Below, one piece after another: positions 33,745 to 44,532 of a stretch of 64,000 nt of DNA; within the stretch, counting starts at the first letter, position 1; each line of letters starts with the position of its first letter. The stretch lies in NCBI GenBank assembly GCA_023362775.1, contig JALMGJ010000015.1, positions 7,145,501-7,209,500 of the forward strand, read 5' to 3'. The notes under the pieces are model-generated. The model did not search any database and was not told where the DNA came from. It saw only the letters and a list, made by a program, of their open reading frames with translations. The position numbers and the translations under genes are program-made. This DNA comes from Charina bottae. Its lineage: Eukaryota; Chordata; Lepidosauria; Squamata; Charinaidae.

Positions 33745-34310
33745 TACGTCAACAAGTCAATACAATACAAACTCCTTAATCTCACAACACATGGACAGAT
33801 TTAACCATACTTTCAACTGGGAAACTGTGAACATCTTAAACCAAGCCAAATCCAAAAACACCACAGAGAATTCCTGGAAGCTTGGCACTCAGACAAAGCA
33901 GCCATCAACAGACACATAGAGGTAAACAACATTTACATACCATTCATAAGAGACAATAGAAAAGCCAAAAGACCAGAACACCTCCTTGCCAGCAATCAAC
34001 ACCCAGATATGCAAAGATTAACACCAGGATTAGCACCAGAAGAACAATCAAACAGCACAATATACCCTAATCAAGGAACTATTAACTCAGTCAATCAACC
34101 AAGTAACAAACAACAGCCCAATCAAGAAACTACTAAGGAGAGAACAACACCCCCACCAACACAGGCAGGACAAGCCAGGGTATATAAACAGAGAGCAAGT
34201 CCCACTCTCTTTTTGCACTGAAGATGTTGCCTAGCCTGGCAATGAAACGTCTGCAAGAAAACAACAAGTCTCAGAGAGCGCCAAGGACTCCACAGTCAAT
34301 ACAATGCTTA
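33745..34310 (+). mobile_element. Penelope-like element 3' part
   Basis: The plus strand contains the degenerate counterpart of the GIY-YIG C-terminal region (HMDRFNHTFNWETVNILNQA), then several broken frames and the tail with the hammerhead-like motif and GCCAAGGACTCCAC. Confidence 0.68.
34215..34256 (+). ncRNA. Hammerhead-ribozyme-like motif with compensatory stem change
   Basis: Core CTGAAGA 34218-34224 (position 7 is tolerant). Stem II is TTGCC/GGCAA where the copies at 25608 and 26344 have TTACC/GGTAA, so an A-U pair has become G-C. GAAAC and GTC follow; helix I is GCA with TGC. Confidence 0.62.
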
Positions 34311-34962
34311 AAACCTATCACTGAACGCATTTTGGGTTTCATTAAAAGAACTCCAAGTTTACCTTGAGCCTTCCTAAAGATGGCTGTGAACACAATTCAG
34401 ATCAGATGCATTTAAGCCCCATTGAAAGCAATAGTGCCACAACCCAGTTAAAAGCAAGACCCTCCCATTTTACTCTGACAAAACCGAGATGCCTACACAT
34501 TTCTCCAAATTGCAGTTTTCAGTTTAAGAACGAACTGAGGTCACAAGGAATATGAATTTCCCTGTTGCTACGTCAAGAACTAGTTCACACAACAAACAGC
34601 ACGGAGGACGTGCCCAGGGGTTAAGGTGCAAGCAAGTCCTCAATCTTCTGCACACAGAGAAAGGCTAGCCTGCCTCTTTCTGTAGACATACCTCTTTCAG
34701 GGCACTATTGTCAGGGAGATAGCTGGTGGAGAAGGAGGGGGCCCTCTCCAGGGAGACAAATGCATGCGCAGTACGGAGTCTCTTTGGTTCCCTCCTAAGA
34801 GAGTCAAGAAAGCACCGCCTTAGTTTAATGGACTTTTCCCCTTAGCGTTTGCCAATTCATTTCAGTTTAGCTGGATTCTGTCTAGAACAGTAAACACTAG
34901 AGCTTCGACACTTCGTCTCAGCATGGTTCTTCACTCTTAGTCAGGACAACTATGCCCTAAAT

Positions 34963-35098
34963 CAATGTTTCTCAACCGTGGCAACATGAAGATGGGTGGA
35001 CGTCAACTCCCAGAATTCCCTGGGAGGAATTCCCTGGCTGGGGAATTCTGAGAGTTGAAGTCCACCCATCTTCAAGTTGCCAAGGTTGAGAAACACTG
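34963..35098. mobile_element. Palindromic hAT MITE with perfect target duplication
   Basis: CAATGTTTCTCAACCGTGGC to GCCAAGGTTGAGAAACACTG. The duplication CCCTAAAT is exact at 34955-34962 and 35099-35106. Confidence 0.93.
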
Positions 35099-35106
35099 CC
35101 CTAAAT

Positions 35107-35679
35107 AAATAAAAATCAACTCCATTCAAAGCCTGGCTCTTTCGACTGGATACTGTAGTCTGCCAACGAGCAGCAAGAAATAAATGGAACAAGGCAAGCA
35201 TCACCGACTGCTTTCATATATGCATAGAGAGTTTGCCAACTCCCAGACTAGCAGAAAGCGCAAGGACTCGAGAGAATTCGGAGGCTGTGGCCTCTCGCCT
35301 GTATAGCCCTTTCCTGAACAGCGCCCAGTCCACGGTTGCATAGTTATGGAGGCAAACAGTGAGCTCACAAGGATTGATCATCGGCTCACGCCTTTGCTGC
35401 AGAATAAATACTCCTGCCATTGCTTTGTCCCTCGTGGATTCTGACCAAAATGGGGGAAGGGGGGAATATTGACCTGAATGTGCCGCGAAGCCTGCATCTG
35501 GGGTGGAAATTGGAAGTGAGCAATTCAGTAATCTGAAGTTCTGATTGAAAGGAAAGGAAGAAGGACGCATTAGAGGTTGCCTAATGAACAAAAGACGACA
35601 ACTTCTGATGGCCTTTCTGATGGCAGGCCAATTGGGAACTAAGGGTAAATAGGGGTATCCACCAGAAAGTGGAAAAAAG
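35107..35679. other. No recognisable feature
   Basis: Contains a 125-codon minus-strand open frame (35214-35591) without recognisable similarity or coding character; I do not call it a gene. Confidence 0.4.
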
Positions 35680-35772
35680 GCAAGATGGTGGCTACAACTG
35701 TATGTTAAAGTCCCACCTACCCCCTTTTTTAAACAGGCGTTGCATGTGTGGCCACCGTCTTGACTTTTTTGA
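35680..35772. mobile_element. Diverged MITE with CAAGATGGTGGCT arms
   Basis: GGCAAGATGGTGGCTAC pairs with GTGGCCACCGTCTTGAC; relative of 16403-16575. Confidence 0.5.
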
Positions 35773-36039
35773 CCCCCCCTTAAACGTCGAGCTCACTTAG
35801 CCATGCAAACCGGCAAGCTCAGTATGGTGAAAGAAACTGAATCACATCACAGCTTGTCTCTTGCTAGATCCTAGTGTGCACTTGTCAAGCTCAGCTAAAC
35901 AAGCCATGTATGGTGGCGCAAAGTAGGCTTGTTCTCTGATTAAACCGTAAAGCCAGCTTTGTGTGCTGTCTGCTGTGACCTGTACCACATCATTTGTCTT
36001 GGAGTGTTACCCACAGTATTTGAAAAATCCAAAGACAGG

Positions 36040-36112
36040 CATCCTGAACTCCCCCGTCGAGGGAGATGGGCGGTAATAGAAATATGAACAATAAATAAAA
36101 TAAATAAATCAA
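36040..36112 (+). mobile_element. L2-clade LINE 3' tail
   Basis: AACTCCCCCGTCGAGGGAGA, TGGGCGGTAATAG and AATAAATAAAATAAATAA. Confidence 0.65.
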
Positions 36113-36486
36113 AACTCAGAGGTATCTCAATTTACCCAGCAGCTTCGCAGGACAGAGTAGCCATACCTTTATTTTATTAATAAAACCAAATGTCAAAAAC
36201 ATTATTGTTAACACTGCTTTTTAAAAAAAGGAGTGTGTGGAGTTATAAAGTAAATACTGTAGCAATACAACTATATAGCTGCTATATAAAAAGATATAAA
36301 AATGAAACCTCTTATATATAAAAAAGGTTTATAGTGAAGAGGAAAGGATAAAGAAAAAAAAAGCCTAAACTACTTGGAGAACAAGAAAAAAAGAGGAGGA
36401 AGGGAACCCTCCTGTGGAAAATAGGAAAACAACAACAAACTATAAGCAACTAAACAAAGCCACAACTTTAAAAAAAACAAAACACT

Positions 36487-36530
36487 ACATCTAATTCTAA
36501 ACATATCTATGTATGTTTAGAATTAGATGT
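36487..36530. repeat. Perfect 18-bp inverted repeat
   Basis: ACATCTAATTCTAAACAT (36487-36504) and its exact complement (36513-36530) surround the 8-base loop ATCTATGT. It could be a hairpin or the centre of an AT-rich MITE; no flanking duplication was identified. Confidence 0.85.
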
Positions 36531-37642
36531 AATTTAAATTGGCTTATATATATAATTTAAAGAATGTATGTGTAGAACTACATCACAGACTAGTACCATT
36601 ATATATCTTTCTTCCATTTTTTTCAATGTTGAATCAGATTTTCAAACCATGAGTTCTACTGTACGGAGCACCCACACCTGCATGGACAGGCGCCCAACAC
36701 AAGGGGAAAAAGACTCCCATGGAATGAGCCAGCATTTGCAGCAGAGCCTGAAAAGCACCCTTTCGAAAAGGAAGGTACGTTTATTAGTGATGGAAACAAA
36801 GATCCAATTTGGACTTTTAAAAAGTTACCCTGAGACAGCAAGCAAATCCCAGGGTTTAAAAAGACCTAATGAAACTCTCCCCCTGCCCCAACAAAGTGCC
36901 AGTAGATGAAATGTGGGGACCCCACAAAGAGGATTAAAGAAGCCAGAATAAAACATAGATCCATATTAATTCCTCAGCCTCATCTGGCAAAGATGAGAAT
37001 GTTACCAAAATGACATCCTGTTTGACAACTTGGGGATGAGGTGCAGTTTTTTCACACTGACGGCTGTCATCTCAGCTGTTAAAGTATGGCTGGCAGTGCA
37101 AGAGAGATTCTTGCCTGCTTAGCCTACCTATCAATGGAACTTCTAGATCGAGTACGCTATTTGTGTTTGTGTGTGTATGTGCGCATGCAGAAAAGGAACC
37201 TCAACATTACCACCCACATTTAATAACCTCCACCCTGAGTCTATTGCTTCCTCTAGTTCTAAACAACAGTTTGCTCAGTTGACGTCAAAACAGGGCCAAA
37301 GAGCATCTCTGTTGGGCCACATTTGGGTGGCGAGGCACAGAGAAATGATACAACCTCCTTCACCCCCCCCCCCAATTGTAATCTAGGTGGGGATTAGGGT
37401 TGTTGGGTTTTTTTTTGTCAACACAGGGGTGGAGAGACAATTAAGACCAATGACGTTCTTAACACCCAGTTTAAATGGGGTGGGTCCCTTCTTCCATGTA
37501 AGAACAAAGCTCTTTAGAATAACATTCAGTCTCCCTAACATTTCTTTCTGGCCTTCCTTGTATTTGGCAAGTCAGCTCACCTTTCCTGGGCCAAAGTAGT
37601 GATAGATGAATACACCATCTGATACTTTCCTGATGTTTTAAG
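36531..37642. other. No recognisable feature
   Basis: Nothing that I can assign. It contains homopolymer C and T runs near 37370 and 37415. Confidence 0.4.
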
Positions 37643-37742
37643 CCAGTCTCTTTCAAATTTGGCCACTTTATGATGTGTGGACTTCAATTCTGAGAGTTGA
37701 AGTCCACACAACTTAAAGTGGCCAAGTTTGAAAAAAACACTG
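37643..37742. mobile_element. Palindromic hAT MITE, diverged
   Basis: CAGTCTCTTTCAAATTTGGC to GTTTGAAAAAAACACTG with GTGTGGACTTCAATTC arms. Confidence 0.75.
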
Positions 37743-38153
37743 GTTTAAACTATAACTTTTAGAATCCTTAACCGCTAGCCATACTGACAGGCATGGGTGG
37801 GAACTGAAATTCAACACAAGCTATCTACCCATGAAGTCAACTTTGGGAGAAGAAGTCCTCATGCAAAGGGAAACTTTTCAGTAAATAATTATTACATTTA
37901 TTGAAAGGTATAAATAAGGTTTGAGTGATGGGTGGTTATCAAGATATTGTCAGGATTGCACTGATGTGAATCCTGCCAGTACTAAAACACGCTTGGGACG
38001 CTCGGTAAGATGTGTGTCAGCCGGAGAGAAAGTTCAGCGCTTGGGAGGGGGAGCGCATTCCAGCAGACGGCTGGGACTGTTAAGAGACTGTTTTCCTGAA
38101 CGCCAAGGTCGCGCACCTGCAAGACGGAGAGAGTGGCCGCACTAGAAAACAGG

Positions 38154-39032
38154 ATGTCTCGAGTGGATTACGAACTGGAGACAGTGAGTCAACAAGTGGC
38201 ATCTATCAAGCTTGCAGTAGACCGGATTTTACAAAAGATGGAGGGCAAAGAGCCTAGCCAGCCACCGCTAAGCCCGCTTACTACATCAGTGGAAGAACAG
38301 CCCACAGATGACAGCGGTGAAGAAGAGTCGGAACCGGAGGAGCCCCGTCCAGAACGACGGAGGTCGCGAGCACAGGTGAATTGGCCACAAACCCGACCTA
38401 CGGGGGCAAGTGAGTTGAAGATGAAATTCGATGGGGATCCGAAAAAACTAGCCTGTTTTATGACTGACGTAAAAGGCTTCATGGAAGAGTTTGAGGAATC
38501 TTTCAGTGAGGAAGCCAAGGTGAGATACCTCGCGGGCTACCTGGAGGGAGAGGCTGCAGATTGGTTGGTGTTAATGCATGAAGCAAAGGCGGGAGAATTA
38601 ACAGATTTTAATGCGTTCATGATGGCCCTCCGAAAGCGGTTTGAAGATACCTTATCTAAAATGACAGCCAGAGTTGAATTACAGAATATCCGGCAGGGAA
38701 ATCGTACCGTGGCTGAGTACACGTTGGAATTCAAGAAGCTAGTGAGCCAATTACCCGACTGGCCAGAGACATTCCAAGTGGAATATTTCCAAATGGGTTT
38801 ACGACCAGATGTGCTGGAGGTGGCGCTTGGCAGAGGGGATCCAGAGACGCTGTCGGAATGGATCCACCTAGCTGGCACGGTGGAAACCACCAAACTACGA
38901 CTCAAAAAGCATCTACAGGTCCAGGCAGCGGGGAGGAAGCCGGCAGGAGGCACGCAGCTGGGAAAACGAGAGCCGAAACAAATCCTGGGAAGAAGAAAAG
39001 GAGCGTCGCGCAAAGAGTGGATTATGTTTTAA
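38154..39032 (+). pseudogene. Retrotransposon Gag, long open frame but C-terminus frameshifted
   Basis: Gag forms the retrotransposon particle and binds its RNA. From ATG at 38154 the frame is open for 292 codons: an N-terminal coiled coil (ELETVSQQVASIKLAVDRI), an acidic/proline linker, then a Retrotrans_gag domain (FDGDPKKLACFMTDVKGFM, YLEGEAADW, RVELQNIRQGNRTVAEYTLE, YFQMGLRPDV). The CCHC zinc knuckle (CX2CX4HX4C, coding from 39025) lies in a different frame, so a frameshift occurs shortly before, roughly 38900-39000. The upstream GTG at 38133 is in frame but is a poorer start. A domesticated gene is possible but unsupported, because the pol region beside it is plainly decayed. Confidence 0.85.
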
Positions 39033-39777
39033 GTGCGGAAAAGAAGGTCATCGCATCAGTAACTGCCCACAAGCTACGAACCCCATGAAAAAGAAACTTG
39101 AGAAGAGCAAGAATCCGGTATCTCCTAAGCGTAAAGGGGCGGCTGCCGTGGTTGAAGAGAAGAGAACCCGAGCGCCATTTGAAGAAGAAAGCGACTTTAC
39201 TGATGAGGATTTTTTGCCGGCGGGAAACTCAAACTGCCTGTCCTAAAGTGTGCCGGAGAGCAGGCATTTTCCAACAGGCGCACCGACCCACTGGTGAGTG
39301 GAGATTGCCCCACAATGCAAGTGGGAATTAGCCTTGAGACATTGGATGGGGGGGGATAAAGCCAGTTTGTTAGCCATGCTGGACTTGGGGTGTTCCCAAT
39401 GTTTAATCCATCCTGCCATAGTCAACGGACTGGGGTTGAAAGTACATAGACTCAAAGTTCCTACCATTTTTTGTCAACTGGATGGGTCTGATATGGGTCC
39501 AGTAGAATTCTATACTGATGCAGTAAAAATGAGAATTGGGACCCACGAAGAAACTTTTGAGATTTATAATGGCCCCAATTTCGAACCAACCAGTAGTGTT
39601 GGGGTTAAAGTGGTTGCGGGGGAGAAATCGACACATTGACTGGGTCTCTGGAGAGATGATATTTGCGGATGGAACTTATGAGGGACTGACTCAAGAGGGT
39701 TCAGGTCCTGGAACTGAGTCAGGGGCAGTTGGAATCGAGAGCTGTGGGAGAGAGGAAGTGGGCATCCCGGAACAGTA

Positions 39778-40115
39778 AGGTAAAGGTAAAGGTACCCCCC
39801 GCACATTTGTGCAGTCGTGTCCGACTCTAGGGGCCGGTGCTCATCTCCGTTTGTTAGCCAAAGAGCCAGCGTTGTCCGAAGACGCTTCCACGGTCATGTG
39901 GCCGCATGACACGCGCGGAACGCTGTTACCTACCCACTGAAGTGGTACCTATTAATATACTTGCATTTACATGCTTTCGAATTGCTAGGTTGGCAAGAGC
40001 TGGAGCTAGTGCAGGAGCTCACTCTGCACGCAGGGCTGGGGATTCGAACCTCCGAACTTGCAATCTTCCGATCAACAAGCCTGGCGTCTTACCCGCTGAG
40101 CCACCACGCCCCTTC
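39778..40115 (-). mobile_element. Sauria SINE inserted in retrotransposon pol
   Basis: Full length, tail first. The target duplication TCCCGGAACAGTA is exact at 39765-39777 and 40116-40128, which proves that the SINE landed in the older LTR element. Confidence 0.95.
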
Positions 40116-40369
40116 TCCCGGAACAGTATCAGGATTTAAAAGAAGACTTTGATGAAACTGAGTCAAATCAGTTACCTCCCCATAGAAAAATGGACTGTGC
40201 GACTGTGCGATTGAAATAGAGTCAGGAGCAGTTCTGCCTAAAACAAAGCTATACTCCATGATTCATAAGGAGATTCAGGAGTTGAGAAAGTTTATTGATA
40301 AAAACTTGGAAAGAGGGTTTATTGAACCAGCTACTTCGCCCATGGCCGCTCCCATTTTTATTTTTTAAG

Positions 40370-40612
40370 GTCCCCCCCGCACATTTGTGCAGTCGTGTCG
40401 GACTCCAGGGGCCGGTGCTCATCTCCGTTTGTTAGCCGAAGAGCCAGCGTTGTCCGAAGACGCTTCCGCGGTCATGTGGCAGGCATGATGCACACGGAAC
40501 GCTGTTACCTACCCACCGAAGTGGTACCTATTCATCTACTTGCACTTGCATGCTTTCGAATTGCTAGGTTGGCAAGAGCTGGGGCGAGTGCGGGAGCTCC
40601 CTCCGTAACCAG
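40370..40612 (-). mobile_element. Sauria SINE, head missing
   Basis: GGTCCCCCCCGCACATTTGT through CGGGAGCTCCCTCCG; it stops before the tRNA-like head. It marks the end of recognisable pol sequence. Confidence 0.88.
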
Positions 40613-41392
40613 TTATTAATATTGAATAATATTCAAACAGTCTATGTTTCACATTTTCAAACAGAACGGGAAAAATTCCACATGTAAAAACAGCACCTTT
40701 AAGAATAAAAGATCAAGGCCCCTGGCATCAAGTAGAACAAAACATGACTAATTATACTAAACACGGTGAGCAAAGGCTAGCTTTGCATTTATGCGGATTA
40801 TTCCTCTTTTCCTGAGCAGCAAAGACTGGAAATTTCCTCTTTAAGCTGCACTCTACTTTTTTGTCCTTCTTTTCGCCACAGTTAACTATTCAAATTCAAG
40901 TGAAGAAAAAACACTGGTCATTTATATTGCGATGTAGCTGAAATCAAACACAGTGGGATAGTGGGATGGCGTATTTTATATTTTCCAATAGTGAGGACAT
41001 AAATCTCTGTGTAGCAGACTACTGTATGTACAAGGGCATGTGTGTATGCATACATATATTCCCTTCCCCCCCAACAGTATGACGCTGTCAATGAGCAAAA
41101 CAGACATTGCTCAGTGTAAGCTTGTGAAAGGAGTCAGGTTTTTTCCACTTTTGGGGGTGGGGGTGGGGGTAACTGATAGTGTCTGAAAGAGGATGGCCAG
41201 TCCAGGAGAATGGAAGTGGCCTAACTCTGCTCTTGCGGATATGGATGTTTCTCTAACAACCTGTCTTCTAGGCGTTTTACATGTATAGCCAGTACGTGCT
41301 CTACTGATCAATAATTGTGCATAAGAATCTTTATTTAATACAGGCACCACTGTTAGAATGGGCAATGGCCTAGTTTCTAAAGAACTAGCGGC
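40613..41392. other. No recognisable feature
   Basis: AT-rich unique-looking sequence without supported gene. Confidence 0.4.
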
Positions 41393-41610
41393 TCATAGAC
41401 CCCTTTGGCTCATCTCAGAAAAGCTAAGCAGGGGAAATACACACCTTTAGTACATGGGTGGGACACCACCCGAAAATTCAAGGGCTGTAGTTTAGACTAG
41501 GAAGTTGAAAAATATCCTAGGACAAGGCAGTGGCAACCTACTTCTGTACTGTTGCCTCAAAGACAATGTGCCCGTGTCATCACGGAGGGGGACTTTGCCT
41601 TTAAGTAACT
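41393..41610 (+). mobile_element. 5S-rRNA-derived SINE
   Basis: CTCATCTCAGAAAAGCTAAG, then TTAGTACATGGGTGGGACAC follow 5S rRNA with gaps. The SINE body GGCAGTGGCAACCTACTTCT and GCCTCAAAGACAATG follows. Confidence 0.7.
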
Positions 41611-41963
41611 GGTAGAAGCAGTAAAATGCCATTCTATGCAGAAATTCGTGGTAAACTACCCAGCAAGAAAAGGGGACTTTGTGTGTGTGTGTTAATTTCT
41701 GTTCTTTCTCTACTAAAAGACAACTTCCAATTCAGGTTGTTACTTCCCAGACCAATTAGGTCCTTCGGACTTGGTAGAAAATTTAAATTCCAATGAGAGC
41801 TGGTTTTTATCAAGGTGCCATTCTATAGAATGTGATTTTCAACTATAGTTCAATCTATGTCCTCAGGCTTACAGCATACTTATATCAGCATTAGCAATAT
41901 TACTACTGCTTATGGTGGGTTACAAAACTATTTAAAAGCACCAAAAACATCTTAGGAAGAGCC

Positions 41964-42078
41964 AACTTGAAGATGTGTGGACTTCAACTCCCAGAATTCA
42001 CTAGCTGGCATGGCTGGCTGGGGAATTCTGGGAGTTGAAGCCCACACATCTTCAAGTTGCCACGGTTGAGAAACACTG
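41964..42078. mobile_element. Palindromic hAT MITE, left end truncated
   Basis: AACTTGAAGATGTGTGGACT to GCCACGGTTGAGAAACACTG. Confidence 0.82.
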
Positions 42079-42232
42079 CCTTAGACAAAGCTCCAAGGAA
42101 TAAACTTGGCTCTGTGATCTCGCCTGGGGCAAGAAGGAAAGTGTTCAAGCTTGGGGATGGCTGATTTCTTAGAGCCGCCTCCAATATTTTAAATATGTTT
42201 AGCTTCACTGTAAGAACCACCTGCCACATGGA

Positions 42233-42360
42233 TTTTATTTATATTTTTATTGTTTTTATTGTATTTTAATGATGTTGTTGTGGTTGTGAACCGCCCAGAG
42301 TCCCTCCTTGAGAAGGAGATGGGCGGTCATAGAAATTTAATAAATAAAATAAAATAAACC
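42233..42360 (+). mobile_element. L2-clade LINE 3' tail
   Basis: TTGTGAACCGCCCAGAGTCC, GAGATGGGCGGTCATAG and AATAAATAAAATAAAAT. Confidence 0.78.
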
Positions 42361-43254
42361 TCTAAAACAAAGCCATAATGCTTTGAAAGCATGGTTGATA
42401 TCTGGAAACCAAGGAGGGAAAACCAATGAAAAGACACATGCTAGTTATAACATGCCAACTGTATCTGATCAACACCTCTGGTGTCCTCAGGGCAGCTTAG
42501 ACTTAAGATGGACCATCTTTCTTCTAAAAATAGAATAAATTAATGCAGCGAACAAGATGTGTTGGCCAGCTGGTCATTTAGGAATAAAATGTGGGCTGCT
42601 GCTCTCTGCCACCACTTGTCGTAGGAACTCTACGCACAATTCCAGCTTTCTCAAACACCTTAAGAACCAGGCCAGCAAATTACTCATTGCACGTCATGGT
42701 TGTCCTGCTCCAGAACATACACAATCCTAAGACCAGCTGTGGACGCAATCTTTCCTAAGCCCTATGCCGTTGACGTGCCCTAGAGCCCGCTGTAATCCTT
42801 GAAAACAATCGGTTTTAAAGAAGGATGAAATAAAAGCGGCCAGTTTTCACTCATTGTTTCCAAGGACGGCACTATTACAGCACAGGGACAGCGGTGCCCA
42901 CGGGTGCCACAGGTCGTGGTGTTGTCCAAGGCAATTTTGGAATCGAAATTAAGACAAACAACAAGAACTTGCACAACCTTAATTTAAACAGTTTTTACGG
43001 TGCAGCTCAATATTGCAAATATCCCTGCACTTTTAATGGATGAGTTTAGCAGCACCTGTATTGAAAAAGAACAAAAATGTTGGCATTCCCTGCAACTCTT
43101 TGTTATTGTATACTGCATTACGTGTGGCAAATGCCAGCTCTGTGATTTTGGAAACTATGGATGTAAATATGGAAGAGAGAAGATATATTACATAAACAAA
43201 TCTTCATATCTGCATCTATGGATGTTGTTTTAATCATTCAGAGCTAGAACACAC
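42361..43254. other. No recognisable feature
   Basis: Unique-looking; may be part of a long GAN 3' UTR. Confidence 0.35.
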
Positions 43255-43475
43255 TGTCAGGATTGCACTGATGCGAATCCTGCCAGTACTAAAACATGTT
43301 TGGGACGCTCGATACGATGCGTGTCAGCCGGAGAGAGAATTCAGCACTTGGGAGGGGGAGCGCATTCCAGCAGACGCCCGGCGTCAAGGTCGCGCACCTG
43401 CAAGACGGGTTTAGAAATGCTTTGAGTTACATGTATCCGTAATAAACCTTATTCTGCAATTCAAATGAACTGCAT
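43255..43475 (+). mobile_element. LTR-like block related to the Ty3/gypsy element
   Basis: TGTCAGGATTGCACTGATGC through GCGCACCTGCAAGACGG matches 37948-38127 closely. Beyond that it continues with an AATAAACCTTATTCTGCA stretch, like the polyadenylation part of an LTR, which the left copy lacks. It could be the 3' LTR of the same insertion or a solo LTR. Confidence 0.6.
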
Positions 43476-44532
43476 TGAGGAGTGTATATTGGGGATTTGA
43501 ACTCAAGTTCATCACACACACATAATGTAAAGAATGGTGCGTATTTTTCCCCACCGTTAATGCTCATTTTTAAAAATAAAATTAAAGTTTGACTATCATA
43601 AACCAGACACTTGAGAGCCAGTTTCAATATGCCTTGTTAATCTTTCCAAACTGTAAAACAGAGTTTGCATAAGGTGGACAAATAGTTTTGACTGTGTTGT
43701 AAAGTATACAAATTAACAATACACCCTAAAATAAAATATGAACAGCTGCTATCCATGCTAAAACCATGAATCACACTACTACTGGTTGTCTAGGCATGAG
43801 ACTGTACTTGCAAAAGTTTAGGATGGGATATTATTCTGGGTAAAACCCAATAGAAATTTAAAAAAGAACAATAAAAAACCCCAAGACTTTTAAAGAGTAA
43901 AATTAAACATAGCAAACATTTATAAAGCAGTATGGGAGACAAAACTTTGTCCTTTTCTTCTTAAATTGCTTCTCCCCAGCAGAAACACAGACACAGAGGA
44001 CTGATTTTAAATCAATCAATCAATCAATCAATCAATCCATCATCATCATCATCATCATCCCCCTGCTTTATAAAGGTCAGGCAGCAGCAACTTGATTTAA
44101 AGATGCAGCTTGACTCGCTTAACGTCTAGTTTGGTCCCAAGACCACGTCAGGAAAATATTCCTACAGACTGATGGAAATCATGAGTCACTGCAAAACCTT
44201 TCCCGATGAATGACAACGTTACCCAAGGCCAGCAAATGAACTGAACTAACTAAATGTCCTTGTCCAGCGGAAGTTCCTCCATGAGGAGCCTTTGAGTTTA
44301 TAGAATGACACCAACTTAACTTGTTTTGGGATGCAATTTACTTTTGCAAGCAACTCCCAGTCGTATTTGAACGGCCCTTTTGCCCAAGCAGGGGACTTGC
44401 ACCCCTTAGTGCAGGGCTTTGAGGTTACTTCACTGTAGTTGAAGCACTGCAAAAGTTCAAAAGTTGGCTTCTAGAGAAAAAGAAAGAAAAACACCCTATT
44501 TGGATAATTGCAGATTTCCTTACTACCCTTGT
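43476..44532. other. Mostly unique; ATCA/ATC microsatellite at 44012-44058
   Basis: Runs of AATC and then CATCATCATC. The rest shows nothing that I can assign and may be part of the GAN 3' UTR. Confidence 0.5.

Larger units (their letters stand above)
37948..40369 (+). mobile_element. Ty3/gypsy-type LTR retrotransposon, decayed and interrupted
   Basis: It starts with TGTCAGGATTGCACTGATG, continues through a leader, gag, a protease-like region (39298-39639) and the first part of reverse transcriptase (about 40200-40365, with YSMIHKEIQELRKFIDKNLE and GFIEPATSP). One Sauria SINE is inserted in pol (39778-40115) and a second truncates the RT (40370). The protease active site reads DLG where functional copies have D-T/S-G, so the copy is inactive. 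Confidence 0.85.

Noticed and set aside
35214..35591. 125-codon minus-strand frame
   Set aside because: No recognised domain and no splice or promoter context.
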